A stretch of DNA of 32,401 bases from Acidiferrobacteraceae bacterium (GCA_011052015.1 DRJZ01000145.1:1-32401), one strand, 5' to 3'; positions 16,652 to 25,785 are shown, numbered from the stretch's first letter. Translations and numbers: made by a program. The notes: generated from the sequence alone by a model not told the origin.

Positions 16652-17173
16652 ATGAAAAAATGGTTTATGGTGACGGTTGTAGGCAAGGATCGCCCTGGTA
16701 TTGTCGCCCACATAAGTGAGGCGCTCTACCAGGGCGGCTGTCAATTGGGAGAGGCTTCAATGATGCGCCTGGGGGGTAACTTTACCATCATGTTAATGGT
16801 TGAGCATGATACTGAGGCGAAAACCTTAAGCGAGTTATTAGAGGCGCCTGCGGACGCATTGGGATTGCGAATACATGTGGATGAAATTGAAGGGCATCTC
16901 CACGAGCACCTGTTTCCCGACGTGAGTGTGATGGTGCATGGTGCGGATAGATTGGGAATCGTGGCCCAGGTGACCCATGTTTTGGCTGAGGCGGGGCTGA
17001 ATATTCTCGATCTGGAATCAGATGTTGCCGGCACCGAGCAAGAGCCGATCTATATTATGCATGTCGAAGGTGTGGCGGCCAAGGGGATAGAGACCCTGGA
17101 GTTGGCCCTTGATTCGTTGGTGACTGAAGGCATTGAGGTGCGTCTTACCCCCATTGACACCATGATTGCCTGA
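16652..17173 (+). CDS. ACT-domain regulator, GcvR-like
   Basis: The 173-residue protein is made of two ACT domains (about residues 5-78 and 90-168). The first begins WFMVTVVGKDRPGIVAHIS and the second VSVMVHGADRLGIVAQVTHV, both with the DRPGI/DRLGI ligand-binding loop. This is the architecture of GcvR, which binds glycine and controls the glycine-cleavage regulator GcvA in E. coli. There is no DNA-binding domain, so it should act through a partner protein or as an amino-acid sensor. A GGAG lies upstream of the ATG at 16652. The def gene starts 9 bp after its stop. Confidence 0.88.
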   Translation: MKKWFMVTVVGKDRPGIVAHISEALYQGGCQLGEASMMRLGGNFTIMLMVEHDTEAKTLSELLEAPADALGLRIHVDEIEGHLHEHLFPDVSVMVHGADRLGIVAQVTHVLAEAGLNILDLESDVAGTEQEPIYIMHVEGVAAKGIETLELALDSLVTEGIEVRLTPIDTMIA

Positions 17174-17182
17174 CCGTCACCC

Positions 17183-17683
17183 ATGGCTGTCCTTGAAATT
17201 CTGGTCTATCCGGACCCGCGTCTGGCGCACGCGTCACAATCGGTGCCGGCCTTCGATAAGAACCTACACAAATTTATCGAGGACCTGGAGGAGACCATGC
17301 ACGCAGGGCCAGGTGGGGTGGGAATTGCTGCGCCACAGGTAGATGTCTTGCAGCGAATCGTGATTGTCGATGTCTCCGGTAAACCAAAGGTCTCAAGCCA
17401 TGGGCGATTGATTTTGATCAACCCGCAGATTGTAGCCAACGGGGGTGGCTTGGTAGGTCGGGAGGGCTGCATGTCGGTGCCAGACTACACGGGTAATGTA
17501 GTACGCGCTAAGACCATTCAAGTGGTGGCCTATGATGAGTTCGGTGAACGCCAGGAGTATGCGTGTGAGGGCTATGAGGCCCGCGTTATACAGCACGAAA
17601 TTGACCACCTGGACGGTTTGCTATTTCTTGATCGCTTGGTGAGTCGGCGCAGAGACCTGTTTCGCCGTAAAACCTATGCTTAA
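17183..17683 (+). CDS. def: Peptide deformylase
   Basis: It removes the formyl group from the N-terminal Met of new proteins, using a metal ion. The 166-residue protein shows all three motifs: GVGIAAPQ (motif 1), EGCMSVP with the metal-ligand Cys (motif 2), and QHEIDHLDG with the two His ligands and catalytic Glu (motif 3). The C-terminus SRRRDLFRRKTY is basic. In most Gammaproteobacteria the main def gene is beside fmt; here it is paired with a GcvR-like gene 9 bp upstream, so it may be a second deformylase in this genome. That cannot be decided from this window. Confidence 0.95.
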   Translation: MAVLEILVYPDPRLAHASQSVPAFDKNLHKFIEDLEETMHAGPGGVGIAAPQVDVLQRIVIVDVSGKPKVSSHGRLILINPQIVANGGGLVGREGCMSVPDYTGNVVRAKTIQVVAYDEFGERQEYACEGYEARVIQHEIDHLDGLLFLDRLVSRRRDLFRRKTYA

Positions 17684-17824
17684 AAGCTGTCCTACAGTCG
17701 GGTTAATAGGGCCTATGGTCCGCGAAAAGACGTCAATAAGGCAGGTTTGGCCCTAAAGTGGGAATAATTTTCTGTATTTTGCCGCCAGGGATTATAATTT
17801 GGGTCACCGGAGGGTTTAAAAGGT

Positions 17825-19645
17825 GTGACGGTGTTATCTGTGGATACTGAATCTGTATTAACCGACAAAGGCGGTCAGCGACTTGGGCTGGAGGAAGTGC
17901 TACGCAGCCTGGTGATGGATGGCATTGTCCATGGTGAACAGGCCCAGACGCTGATTTCTACCCGCCGAAAGCTCGGCAACAAGGCCGATGATGATGAGCA
18001 CCCACTTGCGCTTATCGCATTGCGCCAGTGGCCAAGTGCCGATACCCCTTCCCATATACTTACAGAAGAGCGCCTTATGCGCTGGTTGGCGGGGCGCGCC
18101 AAGTTAACGTATTACCGAATTGACCCCCTCAAGATTGACACGACAGCAGTCACCAGTTTGATTTCTTATCCCTATGCTGCACGCTATCATATTCTGCCGG
18201 TCGCGGTTGATGATGAAAAAATTCTGGTGGCAACGGCCCAACCCTTTTCCCGTGACTGGGAAAAAGAATTGGCGCCCCTGTTACGGCGAGATATTGAGCG
18301 GGTCGTCGCCAACCCAAGTGATATCGATCGGTTTTTAAAAGAGTTTTATAGCGTCAGTCGTTCTATACGCGGCGCCAACGCCACTGGATCAAATGCATTA
18401 CAGGGCGTCCTCAACCTGGAACAACTCATCGAGCTGGGCAAAACCGACAAGCTCGATGCAGATGATCGGCATGTAGTCAATCTTGTAGACTGGTTGCTAC
18501 AGTATGCCTTTGAGCAACGCGCCAGCGACATCCACCTCGAGCCCCGGCGCGATAGCGGTAAAATCCGATTTAGGATAGATGGTGCACTTCATCTCGTAAA
18601 TGAAATCCCCCCCGTGGTGATGGCGGCAGTCACCAGCCGAATAAAGGTCATTGGCCGGATGGATCTGGTAGAACGTCGCCGTCCCCAGGATGGGAGACTG
18701 AAGACGCGCTCACCCTCGGGGCAAGAGATCGAATTGCGTCTTTCCACCATGCCCACTGCATTTGGTGAAAAGATGGTGCTTCGTATCTTTGATCCTTCGG
18801 TGGTGCAGAATACTTTTGGGCAGTTGGGATTAACCCGGCACGATACGGAACGTTGGGAACATATGTTGAGTCAGCCCAACGGCATGATCCTGGTGACCGG
18901 CCCCACAGGTTCTGGTAAGACGACCACACTGTATACAGCCATGCGTAAATTGGCTACGCCGGAGGTCAACGTTTGTACCATCGAAGATCCTATCGAAATG
19001 GTAGAGTCCAGCTTTAATCAGATGCAGGTCAACTCGAGTATTGGTGTGGATTTTGCCGTGGGTGTGCGCAACCTGTTGCGTCAGGACCCAGACATCATCA
19101 TGGTGGGTGAGATTCGTGACTTGGAAACTGCAGAGATGGCCATCCAGGCATCATTGACAGGGCATATCGTGTTGTCAACCTTGCACACCAATGATGCACC
19201 TTCGGCCATTACCCGTTCTCTGGACATTGGGGTGCCACCTTATCTTCTTAATGCGGTACTGCTCGGTGTTGTTGCCCAACGATTGGTGCGAACACTATGT
19301 ACCTATTGTAAAAAACCTATAAATCCTAATGAGGTTGATTGGGTTGGATTAACGCCACCTAAAGTGTCCTCAAAGTCATTGAAATTTTATGAGGCGGTGG
19401 GCTGTGAGGAATGCCACCACACCGGTTTTAGGGGACGAATTGGAATATATGAAATTCTAAAGATGACACCCCAGTTACAGGAGTTGGTGGTGCCTAATGT
19501 AGATACAGCCAAGCTGCGTGAACAAGCCTTAAAGGATGGCATGCGCTCTTTGGGTGAAACGGGTGCCCAAAAGGTTTGCACTGGACTGACAACCGCGCAA
19601 GAAGTGCGTCGTGTCGTTCCTGGTATTCATCTCGATGATTATTAA
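17825..19645 (+). CDS. GspE/PilB-family secretion or pilus assembly ATPase
   Basis: This 606-residue cytoplasmic hexameric ATPase powers type II secretion or type IV pilus extension. Residues about 10-170 form the GspE N-terminal (MshEN-like) region. The core shows ASDIHLEP, the Walker A site GPTGSGKTTTLY, the Asp box TIEDPIE, Walker B DPDIIMVGEIRD and the His box TGHIVLSTLHTNDA. The zinc-binding tetracysteine is split as CTYCKK and CEECHHTGFRGR. The GTG start at 17825 is preceded by GGAGGG at 17809-17814. No other secretion or pilus gene is in the window, so it is an orphan here and its system cannot be named. It converges on the flippase gene with a 13-bp gap. Confidence 0.9.
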   Translation: MTVLSVDTESVLTDKGGQRLGLEEVLRSLVMDGIVHGEQAQTLISTRRKLGNKADDDEHPLALIALRQWPSADTPSHILTEERLMRWLAGRAKLTYYRIDPLKIDTTAVTSLISYPYAARYHILPVAVDDEKILVATAQPFSRDWEKELAPLLRRDIERVVANPSDIDRFLKEFYSVSRSIRGANATGSNALQGVLNLEQLIELGKTDKLDADDRHVVNLVDWLLQYAFEQRASDIHLEPRRDSGKIRFRIDGALHLVNEIPPVVMAAVTSRIKVIGRMDLVERRRPQDGRLKTRSPSGQEIELRLSTMPTAFGEKMVLRIFDPSVVQNTFGQLGLTRHDTERWEHMLSQPNGMILVTGPTGSGKTTTLYTAMRKLATPEVNVCTIEDPIEMVESSFNQMQVNSSIGVDFAVGVRNLLRQDPDIIMVGEIRDLETAEMAIQASLTGHIVLSTLHTNDAPSAITRSLDIGVPPYLLNAVLLGVVAQRLVRTLCTYCKKPINPNEVDWVGLTPPKVSSKSLKFYEAVGCEECHHTGFRGRIGIYEILKMTPQLQELVVPNVDTAKLREQALKDGMRSLGETGAQKVCTGLTTAQEVRRVVPGIHLDDY

Positions 19646-19658
19646 ATAAGTTCATTAT

Positions 19659-21176
19659 CTATCGTATATTATGTGATTTTCTAAAAGTCAGTTTGGAGCG
19701 CAATTTCTGAATAGCCCGTTTTTCCTCTGCCGCCATACCGAGCATTGATAGCACTATAAAATACAGCGGTAGGTAGGCAAAACCAAAGATCATATCTATC
19801 CATAGGGATGTCGATAGCCAATCTCTTATTACCAGAGTTGCCGCCAACGCGGTGACGAACGCAATGATGCCTTTGGCATGGAATCGAGTGAAGGGTTGCA
19901 GTTGGTATAACCATTTAACTTCAAGCACGCGCGCCGTGTTCATGCATGCGAACGAAATCACGATGGCTCCAGCGGCACCCACGATTCCGTATTGGGGTAT
20001 CAGGATGAGGCTCAACAAACCGTTTATGATGATGGTGCCAATGGTATTGGCCAGATTGATCAACGGTTTATCAATGAGTATAAAAAGTTCAGCCAAACCC
20101 GCGACCCCATTAATAACGATGGCCGTGGCCAATATATAGGTTACGGTGGCACCTTCGCCAAATGATTTTCCAAAGATGTTCAGGAGAGGCTCTGCTGCAA
20201 GCACCATGAATCCCAGTAGGGCGGCATTGATTAACAAGATCCAACGGGTGACATTTTGATATTGAAGCAACATCTTGGACTTGTCTCGCAGCTGATAGGA
20301 TGCGGAGACCACCGGTATGAATATGGGATCAAAGGCCTGGCGTGCTGATTTTAGTGGACTGGCCACCTCTTGGGCGACGCCATAGACACCTGCCGTGGCA
20401 GTCGGCATTAAGCGGCCGACGAGGAAAAGGTCCATACGTTGCAGCAACAGATTTAACAGATCGTACACCCCAATGGGGGCGCTAAACCGGAACAATGCGC
20501 CTCGTTGGTGTTTATGAAAAATATAGCCGCCAACACGCTTCAAGGAGAACACCCGCGAAAATAGCTTTGCAGAAACGATGGCGCCGATGCTGAGTGAGCT
20601 AAGCAGGGCGATGCTCAGCCCAACGATGCCCCCATCAAGGAAATAAAATGCAGTGGCCAGGGCCAGCATAAAAAGAGGCTCAACCAGGCTCTTGGTAATG
20701 ACCTCATAGTGCATGATGCGCATGGCGCGGGTGGAAAAGAGAAAGATGGCTGAGCACATCCACACCGGTATGGCAAAACCTACTATACGAAAGGGGAGTA
20801 GTAAGTTGGGATTTTTAAAAAATCCGAGGGTGAGAGCCTCGGCAAAGAATTGTACTGCGGCCAATACGATCAGTGAGGCGATGCCGCCGATAAAGAAGGC
20901 TTGGCCGATAACCCGGTAGACATCTTCATCTTTACCCTCTGCATGGTAGCGGGATGCCAGGGTAAGGATGCCACGATCCAGACCGAGGATGCCGAGCTTG
21001 GAGATCACGTCCATACTGGCACGGGTCAGGATGTACATCCCGGTGATTTCGACACCGTAGAGACGGCCAAGCACGATGAACAAAATAATGTTTGAGCTAC
21101 GCGCTATGACGCCTATAAAATTGATCATTGCACCCTTGGCGATGTCGCGGGCATCACTTTGCTTTTCACTTGCCAT
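19659..21176 (-). CDS. Polysaccharide flippase (Wzx/MATE-like)
   Basis: This 505-residue membrane protein has about fourteen hydrophobic segments and belongs to the polysaccharide-biosynthesis exporter superfamily, which flips lipid-linked sugars across the inner membrane. The N-terminus shows GAMINFIGVIARSSNIILFI and LGRLYGVEITGMYIL, typical of the family's first two helices. Paired basic residues between helices (for example FSRVFSLKRVGGYIF) fit the positive-inside rule. It starts with ATG at 21176, 3 bp after the stop of a truncated monooxygenase-like frame. The lipid-linked substrate could be the product of the GT39/GT2 locus at 8874-11391, but the genes are 8 kb apart and the link is speculative. 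Confidence 0.88.
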   Translation of the reverse strand: MASEKQSDARDIAKGAMINFIGVIARSSNIILFIVLGRLYGVEITGMYILTRASMDVISKLGILGLDRGILTLASRYHAEGKDEDVYRVIGQAFFIGGIASLIVLAAVQFFAEALTLGFFKNPNLLLPFRIVGFAIPVWMCSAIFLFSTRAMRIMHYEVITKSLVEPLFMLALATAFYFLDGGIVGLSIALLSSLSIGAIVSAKLFSRVFSLKRVGGYIFHKHQRGALFRFSAPIGVYDLLNLLLQRMDLFLVGRLMPTATAGVYGVAQEVASPLKSARQAFDPIFIPVVSASYQLRDKSKMLLQYQNVTRWILLINAALLGFMVLAAEPLLNIFGKSFGEGATVTYILATAIVINGVAGLAELFILIDKPLINLANTIGTIIINGLLSLILIPQYGIVGAAGAIVISFACMNTARVLEVKWLYQLQPFTRFHAKGIIAFVTALAATLVIRDWLSTSLWIDMIFGFAYLPLYFIVLSMLGMAAEEKRAIQKLRSKLTFRKSHNIR

Positions 21177-21179
21177 GGG

Positions 21180-21281
21180 TTAGAGGTACTCTCTCATAAT
21201 GAGGGCTTCGTGGGGAATACGGAAGGACGCGATAAAGTCGTCGATGTTTTCGGGTTTGACATATACGATCGCAACAACCAT
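21180..21281 (-). pseudogene. Truncated ABM-monooxygenase-like ORF
   Basis: This 33-residue frame, VVAIVYVKPENIDDFIASFR then PHEALIMREYL, looks like the first third of an antibiotic-biosynthesis-monooxygenase (ABM/LsrG-like) domain, in which a first strand with VxVKPE is followed by a helix ending near HEAS..E. Complete family members have about 95-100 residues. Here the frame stops just before the flippase start, so the C-terminal two thirds are gone. GGGGA lies 8 nt before the ATG, so the start region looks intact. A genuine 33-residue peptide is less likely. Confidence 0.45.
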
Positions 21282-21451
21282 GGTTGATTCCCCGTTCCCA
21301 GGCGTCATCCGGTTAACTTTCGCACCCATTAGTAATTGTGTCGATTTTGGGCAGTAGGGTGCAACCACTTTTTTGGGGCCTTCTCTATGTTGGGTGGTAA
21401 AGGGTAGGCTTTATGCATAGTTGCTAGCAGTAATTTGTTGAAGAACCCATT

Positions 21452-22384
21452 TTAGGCCCTATCAATAGCGTCGTCACTGGGCTTAAGCCGTTTGGCCGCA
21501 CAGATGACCACCACAGATTGCCAAAGCCCCTGCCCCCAATGATGTAGCAATAGGCCGCCGAGGATAAACCCAGTTCCAACCCAAATTTCTGTGGCCATCA
21601 CCTCGTTATTCAAGGTCCGGCCTAATATCATCGCACTCACCGGAGTGACCAGGGTGATGAGCGCCATTGTTGCCGCAGGGAGTTTTTTCAGGGCGTAGTA
21701 ATACAGGCTAAATCCCACCGCAGTTCCGAATAACCCAAGATAAAGAATAGCCATGCCGGCACGTTGCGATATCTGCGTGGGCCACTGTCCATCGAAGATT
21801 GCCCACGTCAATAAATATAGCACTACTGCAATCATTAGACCGCCCACGTTGATGGATATGGCCGATAAATCACTTCCAATCCGTTTTATCCACACTGCAC
21901 TGGCGGCGTGAATTACCACGGCCACCAGGATGGCAATGACACCATACCAAGTGTCGGTAGAGCCCGTAGGCCCACCACCGAAGACCAAGCCCAGGCCGAT
22001 CAGCCCGGCCACTAAACCGAAAAACTTGGACTCATTGAGGCCGGGTTCGTGTAACCACAGGATGGCGAAAAGGGTGGTGACCCAGGGCGACAGACCAAAT
22101 ATCACTGCGATCAAGCCTGAAGGGACAAATTGTGCCCCCCAATAGACTGCCAACATGGCGCCATAAATACCCATACCCGCGGTGAAATAGGTTTGGCGCG
22201 CCTTTTTGTGCCAGGGCAATGGGGAACGGACGAGCTTCAAAAAGATCATAACGAAGATCATGCCGATAGCCATTCGTGCGCTAACGGCAAATAAGTAATT
22301 TGCACCTTCGCCACTCCACTTGATGGCAAGTGGCGTGGTGGTCCAGATACCAATGAGCCCTAAATAGGCTGCGGGTACAGACAC
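21452..22384 (-). CDS. EamA/DMT-family exporter
   Basis: This 310-residue inner-membrane transporter has ten predicted membrane segments in two EamA repeats (about residues 5-135 and 150-285). Family members export amino acids, purines or other small metabolites in exchange for protons. Repeat 1 ends with IFGLSPWVTTLFAILWL and repeat 2 with ALITLVTPVSAMILGRTL, the characteristic positions of the repeat. The GTG start at 22384 has AAGGAG 7-8 nt upstream. A strong terminator 60 bp upstream (22446-22475, minus-strand orientation) isolates it from any upstream transcript, so it should have its own promoter in that short gap. The substrate cannot be predicted. Confidence 0.9.
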   Translation of the reverse strand: MSVPAAYLGLIGIWTTTPLAIKWSGEGANYLFAVSARMAIGMIFVMIFLKLVRSPLPWHKKARQTYFTAGMGIYGAMLAVYWGAQFVPSGLIAVIFGLSPWVTTLFAILWLHEPGLNESKFFGLVAGLIGLGLVFGGGPTGSTDTWYGVIAILVAVVIHAASAVWIKRIGSDLSAISINVGGLMIAVVLYLLTWAIFDGQWPTQISQRAGMAILYLGLFGTAVGFSLYYYALKKLPAATMALITLVTPVSAMILGRTLNNEVMATEIWVGTGFILGGLLLHHWGQGLWQSVVVICAAKRLKPSDDAIDRA

Positions 22385-22438
22385 GTTGGTTCTCCTTGTT
22401 CCGTTGTTAAACTTGGGCCTACCACATTTGGTTTGACC

Positions 22439-22475
22439 AAAAAAAAGGCCACAGATCCGTTCGGGTCTGTGGCCT
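22439..22475 (-). terminator. Strong Rho-independent terminator
   Basis: Arms AGGCCACAGATCCG (22446-22459) and CGGGTCTGTGGCCT (22462-22475) form a 14-bp stem with one G-U pair. On the minus strand eight T residues (22446-22439) follow the stem directly. Confidence 0.9.
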
Positions 22476-22621
22476 CTTTGAATCTACTGGTTGTAACGCT
22501 TAGTCGATAAAATTCCTCAGACACACAGACAGGGGCCACATCTTTACGACGTGGTCCAGTGTGGCACGATAGATTCGTTTGCTTGCGTAATACATGGGAT
22601 GGAGTGTCGGGTCTAGATCAG

Positions 22622-22638
22622 AGCCTGTCAAGTGCCAA
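22622..22638 (-). promoter_or_regulatory. Sigma-54-like promoter motif
   Basis: The minus strand reads TTGGCAC, TTGAC, AGGCT: a perfect -24 block, and GG and GC 10 nt apart as required. The -12 block is only partly conserved (AGGC instead of TTGC). Confidence 0.35.
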
Positions 22639-22949
22639 AGGAAAATATTTAATACGTCCTGACAGCGTGGATGGGTGCACGTGCTCGGCGGCCCTGGCAA
22701 GAGTCCATTATTTATCCCGGATGACCCCCTGGTTTTCTGGAGAGCCAAAAAAGTACTGGCCATAAAAAAGTTTAATGAGAATCACCAAACCCCTTTAATT
22801 GGCGGATTATCTGCGCCCAAACAGGGCGATAGTGGGTAGAAATGGCTCATGATGCCCCTATCTTTAGTAAAGAAATTTCCCCGCCAGGTCGACATCCTAT
22901 GTGGTTGGAATGAATGTATGGACAATACGCGTGAATAGGAGGTGTTGTT

Positions 22950-23738
22950 GTGGACAAAAACAGCAAAGATTTAGGGGTTGCCTGTCCCGGTCAGGGATAT
23001 ATTGAATTAAATACGCACTGGGCGCTGCTGGGCACACTTATTATTGGTCTGTTGTTATTCCTTCAGTCTGGAGCCAGTGTTGCCGCCCTGAACACCCCTG
23101 CTGCACCCCTACAACGGTTCAGCGCTCAAATTCTCGAGCAACAAATTGAGCGCCATGGGAATTACTGGCGAGCCCATGCCAGTGCCACATGGACCTATAG
23201 GCAGGGCTATTTTACTGAGGCCGCCCAACAATGGTCCAAATTGGCAGACCAGGGTTACGCCCCGGCACAATTTCGTTTGGGCCTTATGTATGACTATGGC
23301 CAAGGCGTGGGGCGCAGTCATAATGTAGCCGTGTACTGGTATCGTCAGGCCGCTTATCAAGGCCACGTCCATGCCATGTATGTTCTGGGTGTGGCCTATG
23401 CTCACGGTATAGGTGTGGCCGTGAATATGCGGCGTGCTTTGGTGTGGTGGCGTTTAGCGGGCCTTAAAGGTAATGCCGATGCCCAGTACAATTTGGGCCT
23501 GCTCTATTCCCAAGGCCAAGGTGTCGACCAGGATTTGAGTCAAGCGGCAATGTGGTGGCACAAGGCAGCGGAACAGGGTGATCCGGTGGCGCAGTTTAAT
23601 CTGGGCGTGATGTTCTCCAATGGTATGGGAGTGATTCAGGACTACAGTATGGCAGAGGTCTGGCTGCGCCGCTCCGCGGCCCAGGGCCATAAAGATGCGA
23701 TCGAGATTTTGACCACCACGGAGAGAGGATCAAAATAA
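22950..23738 (+). CDS. Sel1-like repeat protein, membrane-anchored or exported
   Basis: The 262-residue protein has an N-terminal tail, a hydrophobic segment at about residues 24-46 (signal anchor or long signal peptide), and then four full and one partial Sel1 repeats (about residues 83-248). Each repeat carries the AxxxLGxxYxxGxGVxxD pattern, for example AQYNLGLLYSQGQGVDQD and AQFNLGVMFSNGMGV. Sel1 repeats build a superhelical protein-binding scaffold; periplasmic members assist envelope signalling or polysaccharide machinery. The GTG start at 22950 has AGGAGGT 6 nt upstream. Its stop lies one base from the end of the convergent antiporter gene. The partner is unknown. Confidence 0.87.
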   Translation: MDKNSKDLGVACPGQGYIELNTHWALLGTLIIGLLLFLQSGASVAALNTPAAPLQRFSAQILEQQIERHGNYWRAHASATWTYRQGYFTEAAQQWSKLADQGYAPAQFRLGLMYDYGQGVGRSHNVAVYWYRQAAYQGHVHAMYVLGVAYAHGIGVAVNMRRALVWWRLAGLKGNADAQYNLGLLYSQGQGVDQDLSQAAMWWHKAAEQGDPVAQFNLGVMFSNGMGVIQDYSMAEVWLRRSAAQGHKDAIEILTTTERGSK

Positions 23739-23739
23739 G

Positions 23740-25572
23740 CTATGCTGGCATCTGGCCAGATACAGATCGGGATTCAGGTTCAGACGGTGGCACAAAAGCG
23801 ACAAGGGTATCCCCGGCGGTCGGTTCCCAGTTATTTTTAGCGCTGTGGAATAACAGTTCTTTTCCTTCCCCTCTCATCAAAAATATAGCAATGGCTCCGT
23901 CGGGACTGTTTTTGCTGTAGTCGTCAAAGTTATAGGCTTCGGTCAAGGATGTTTTTTGCAATACCCATCCCTGGTAATGACGGCGTAACAGACCCTGGTA
24001 ATCGGCTTCTTCACTAAAGGCGATGTTACCCCGTAGGGTACGTGCCAGACTTTTAGGGTCTTCCTCTGCCATCGCCGCCATCGGTAGTTGAAAAATACGG
24101 CTACGCCCCAGTTCAGGCGCCAGCCGTGTGCACACCAGAGCGTTATAGGCATCGTTTTCAGTGGTGGCCAGCAGATACCCCATATTGTTGGTCTCCAGGC
24201 GCTCTTCCGCAGATTCGGATAACATCTCACCAAAGTAAACCGGTATTCCATCCAGACGTGCCGGGCGCAACCGATGCCAGGCGCTGTCCACCATCAAGAC
24301 CCCTACACCCAGATCCTTTAATAATTTGGCAAGCTGAGTGCTCCAGGGTGAAGCACCGACAATGAGTACCCCTTTACGGGATGAGGCAGCCAGGTCCAGC
24401 CGACGCGCCACTATGCCGATGCTAAAACCATGCAAAAACACCGTGGCGATAATGAGCGAAAAGACCAAAGGCAATAGAAGTTGTGCATCGGTGTACCCAA
24501 GACCGACCAAGGCGGGGGCGAACACGCCCGCTACTGCGGCGGCGACGATGCCGCGAGGGGCGATCCAGGCCACTAGGCTACGCTCCTGCCAACTCATGTC
24601 TGTTCCCAGGGTAGACACAAACACAGTTATGGGCCGTGCGGCAAAGATGATACCTGCGATGAGCAAGCCATTATGCCAGTCCAATTGTTGTATGGTGGTG
24701 ACATCCATATCTGCAGTCAGCAGAATAAAGACCCCCGATACCAGGAGGATGGTGATCGATTCTTTGAATCGGCGTAGTTCATCAATGCTGGGTAGTTTAC
24801 TATTACCCAGTACGACACCCATTACGGTAGTTGCAAGCAGACCGGCCTCGTCCTGGAATAGATTGGCGATAACATAGACAATAATTACCGTAGACAGGAT
24901 GAGAGGGGGTTTAAGAAATTCTGGCACATGGCCTTGGCGAAAAAGGTGCGCCAATAAAAAACTGGCACCGGCACCCAGGGCCGTAGCCGCCACCAGAGCC
25001 AAACCCAGTTCAGATAATTGCAAACCCAAAGAGGGTCCCTGACCGGCGTAGACCAGGTACTCATAGATGATGACTGCCAGCAGAGCGCCGATGGGATCAT
25101 TGATGATCCCTTCCCACTTTAAAAAAGATGCTGGACGTTGCTTTAACCGTGCCTGACGTAGCAAGGGCATGATGACCGTGGGTCCGGTGACCACAGTAAT
25201 GGCGCCGAACAATAACGACACCGGCCAGGACAGTTCGCCCACATAGTGGGCCAAACTGCTGCCTAATACCCATGCCAGGGGTGCGCCCAAAAAGACTAAA
25301 CGTCTAACACCGCTGGCGGCCTGTTTGAGTTCGTGGAGCTTGAGATTCAAACCGCCGTCGAAGAGGATGATGGCCACGCCCAGTTGTATTACCGCAGGGA
25401 GCAGGTCGCCAAGATCGGTGCTGGGCTCAATCCAACCTAGCCCAGGTCCGGCCACTAGGCCTGCAATGAGTAACAACACGATAGCAGGCAGGTTTAGGCG
25501 CCACGCCAGCCACTGGGCAGTAATGCCCAGAGCGGCAATGAGGACTAACACGTGGATGAGATGGAGTTCCAT
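23740..25572 (-). CDS. CPA-type Na+(K+)/H+ antiporter with RCK (TrkA-N) domain
   Basis: This 610-residue protein has twelve or more membrane segments in residues 1-400, a nucleotide-binding TrkA-N domain at about 403-520 (VLIVGASPWSTQLAKLLKDL with a Rossmann-like glycine motif), and a C-terminal part that may be a regulatory TrkA-C-like domain. The transport core shows ILFDGGLNL, ITVVTGPTVI, EGIINDPIGALLAVI with the ND ion-binding pair, and IAPRGIVAAAVAG. This is the CPA1-like NhaP/KefB-type layout, used for pH and cation balance and gated by nucleotides. Start is ATG at 25572. No neighbour suggests regulation. Confidence 0.92.
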   Translation of the reverse strand: MELHLIHVLVLIAALGITAQWLAWRLNLPAIVLLLIAGLVAGPGLGWIEPSTDLGDLLPAVIQLGVAIILFDGGLNLKLHELKQAASGVRRLVFLGAPLAWVLGSSLAHYVGELSWPVSLLFGAITVVTGPTVIMPLLRQARLKQRPASFLKWEGIINDPIGALLAVIIYEYLVYAGQGPSLGLQLSELGLALVAATALGAGASFLLAHLFRQGHVPEFLKPPLILSTVIIVYVIANLFQDEAGLLATTVMGVVLGNSKLPSIDELRRFKESITILLVSGVFILLTADMDVTTIQQLDWHNGLLIAGIIFAARPITVFVSTLGTDMSWQERSLVAWIAPRGIVAAAVAGVFAPALVGLGYTDAQLLLPLVFSLIIATVFLHGFSIGIVARRLDLAASSRKGVLIVGASPWSTQLAKLLKDLGVGVLMVDSAWHRLRPARLDGIPVYFGEMLSESAEERLETNNMGYLLATTENDAYNALVCTRLAPELGRSRIFQLPMAAMAEEDPKSLARTLRGNIAFSEEADYQGLLRRHYQGWVLQKTSLTEAYNFDDYSKNSPDGAIAIFLMRGEGKELLFHSAKNNWEPTAGDTLVAFVPPSEPESRSVSGQMPA

Positions 25573-25785
25573 TATTATGTATGATGATTGCTAATTCTTA
25601 TACAAGACCTTCAGCCGCTACGGGTGAAAATAGCGAACCTGTTTTTTCGTTCAGGACAATGATTTGTTGTTGTGCGTTACTTTGCATTGGGGGAGGGGAT
25701 TGTCCAGAATAATGCGAATACTTCCACTTTGCCATCGAACCCCCTCCAGGAACATTATAGCCCCTTTCTAAGGGTCCATTAACGC

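Larger units (their letters stand above)
22385..22949. other. Intergenic region with possible small-RNA locus
   Basis: This 565-bp gap holds a strong minus-strand terminator (22446-22475) and, about 165 bp upstream of it on the same strand, a sigma-54-like motif (22622-22638). An 87-codon minus frame (22500-22763) ends 24 bp before the terminator stem but has no ribosome-binding site and crosses the motif. The rest, 22765-22935, shows nothing I can assign. AGGAGGT at 22937-22943 serves the Sel1 gene. Confidence 0.5.

Noticed and set aside
22500-22763. 87-codon minus-strand frame ending just before a strong terminator
   Set aside because: No ribosome-binding site, no recognisable domain, and it crosses the sigma-54-like motif; a noncoding transcript explains the terminator better. 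I leave it uncalled.
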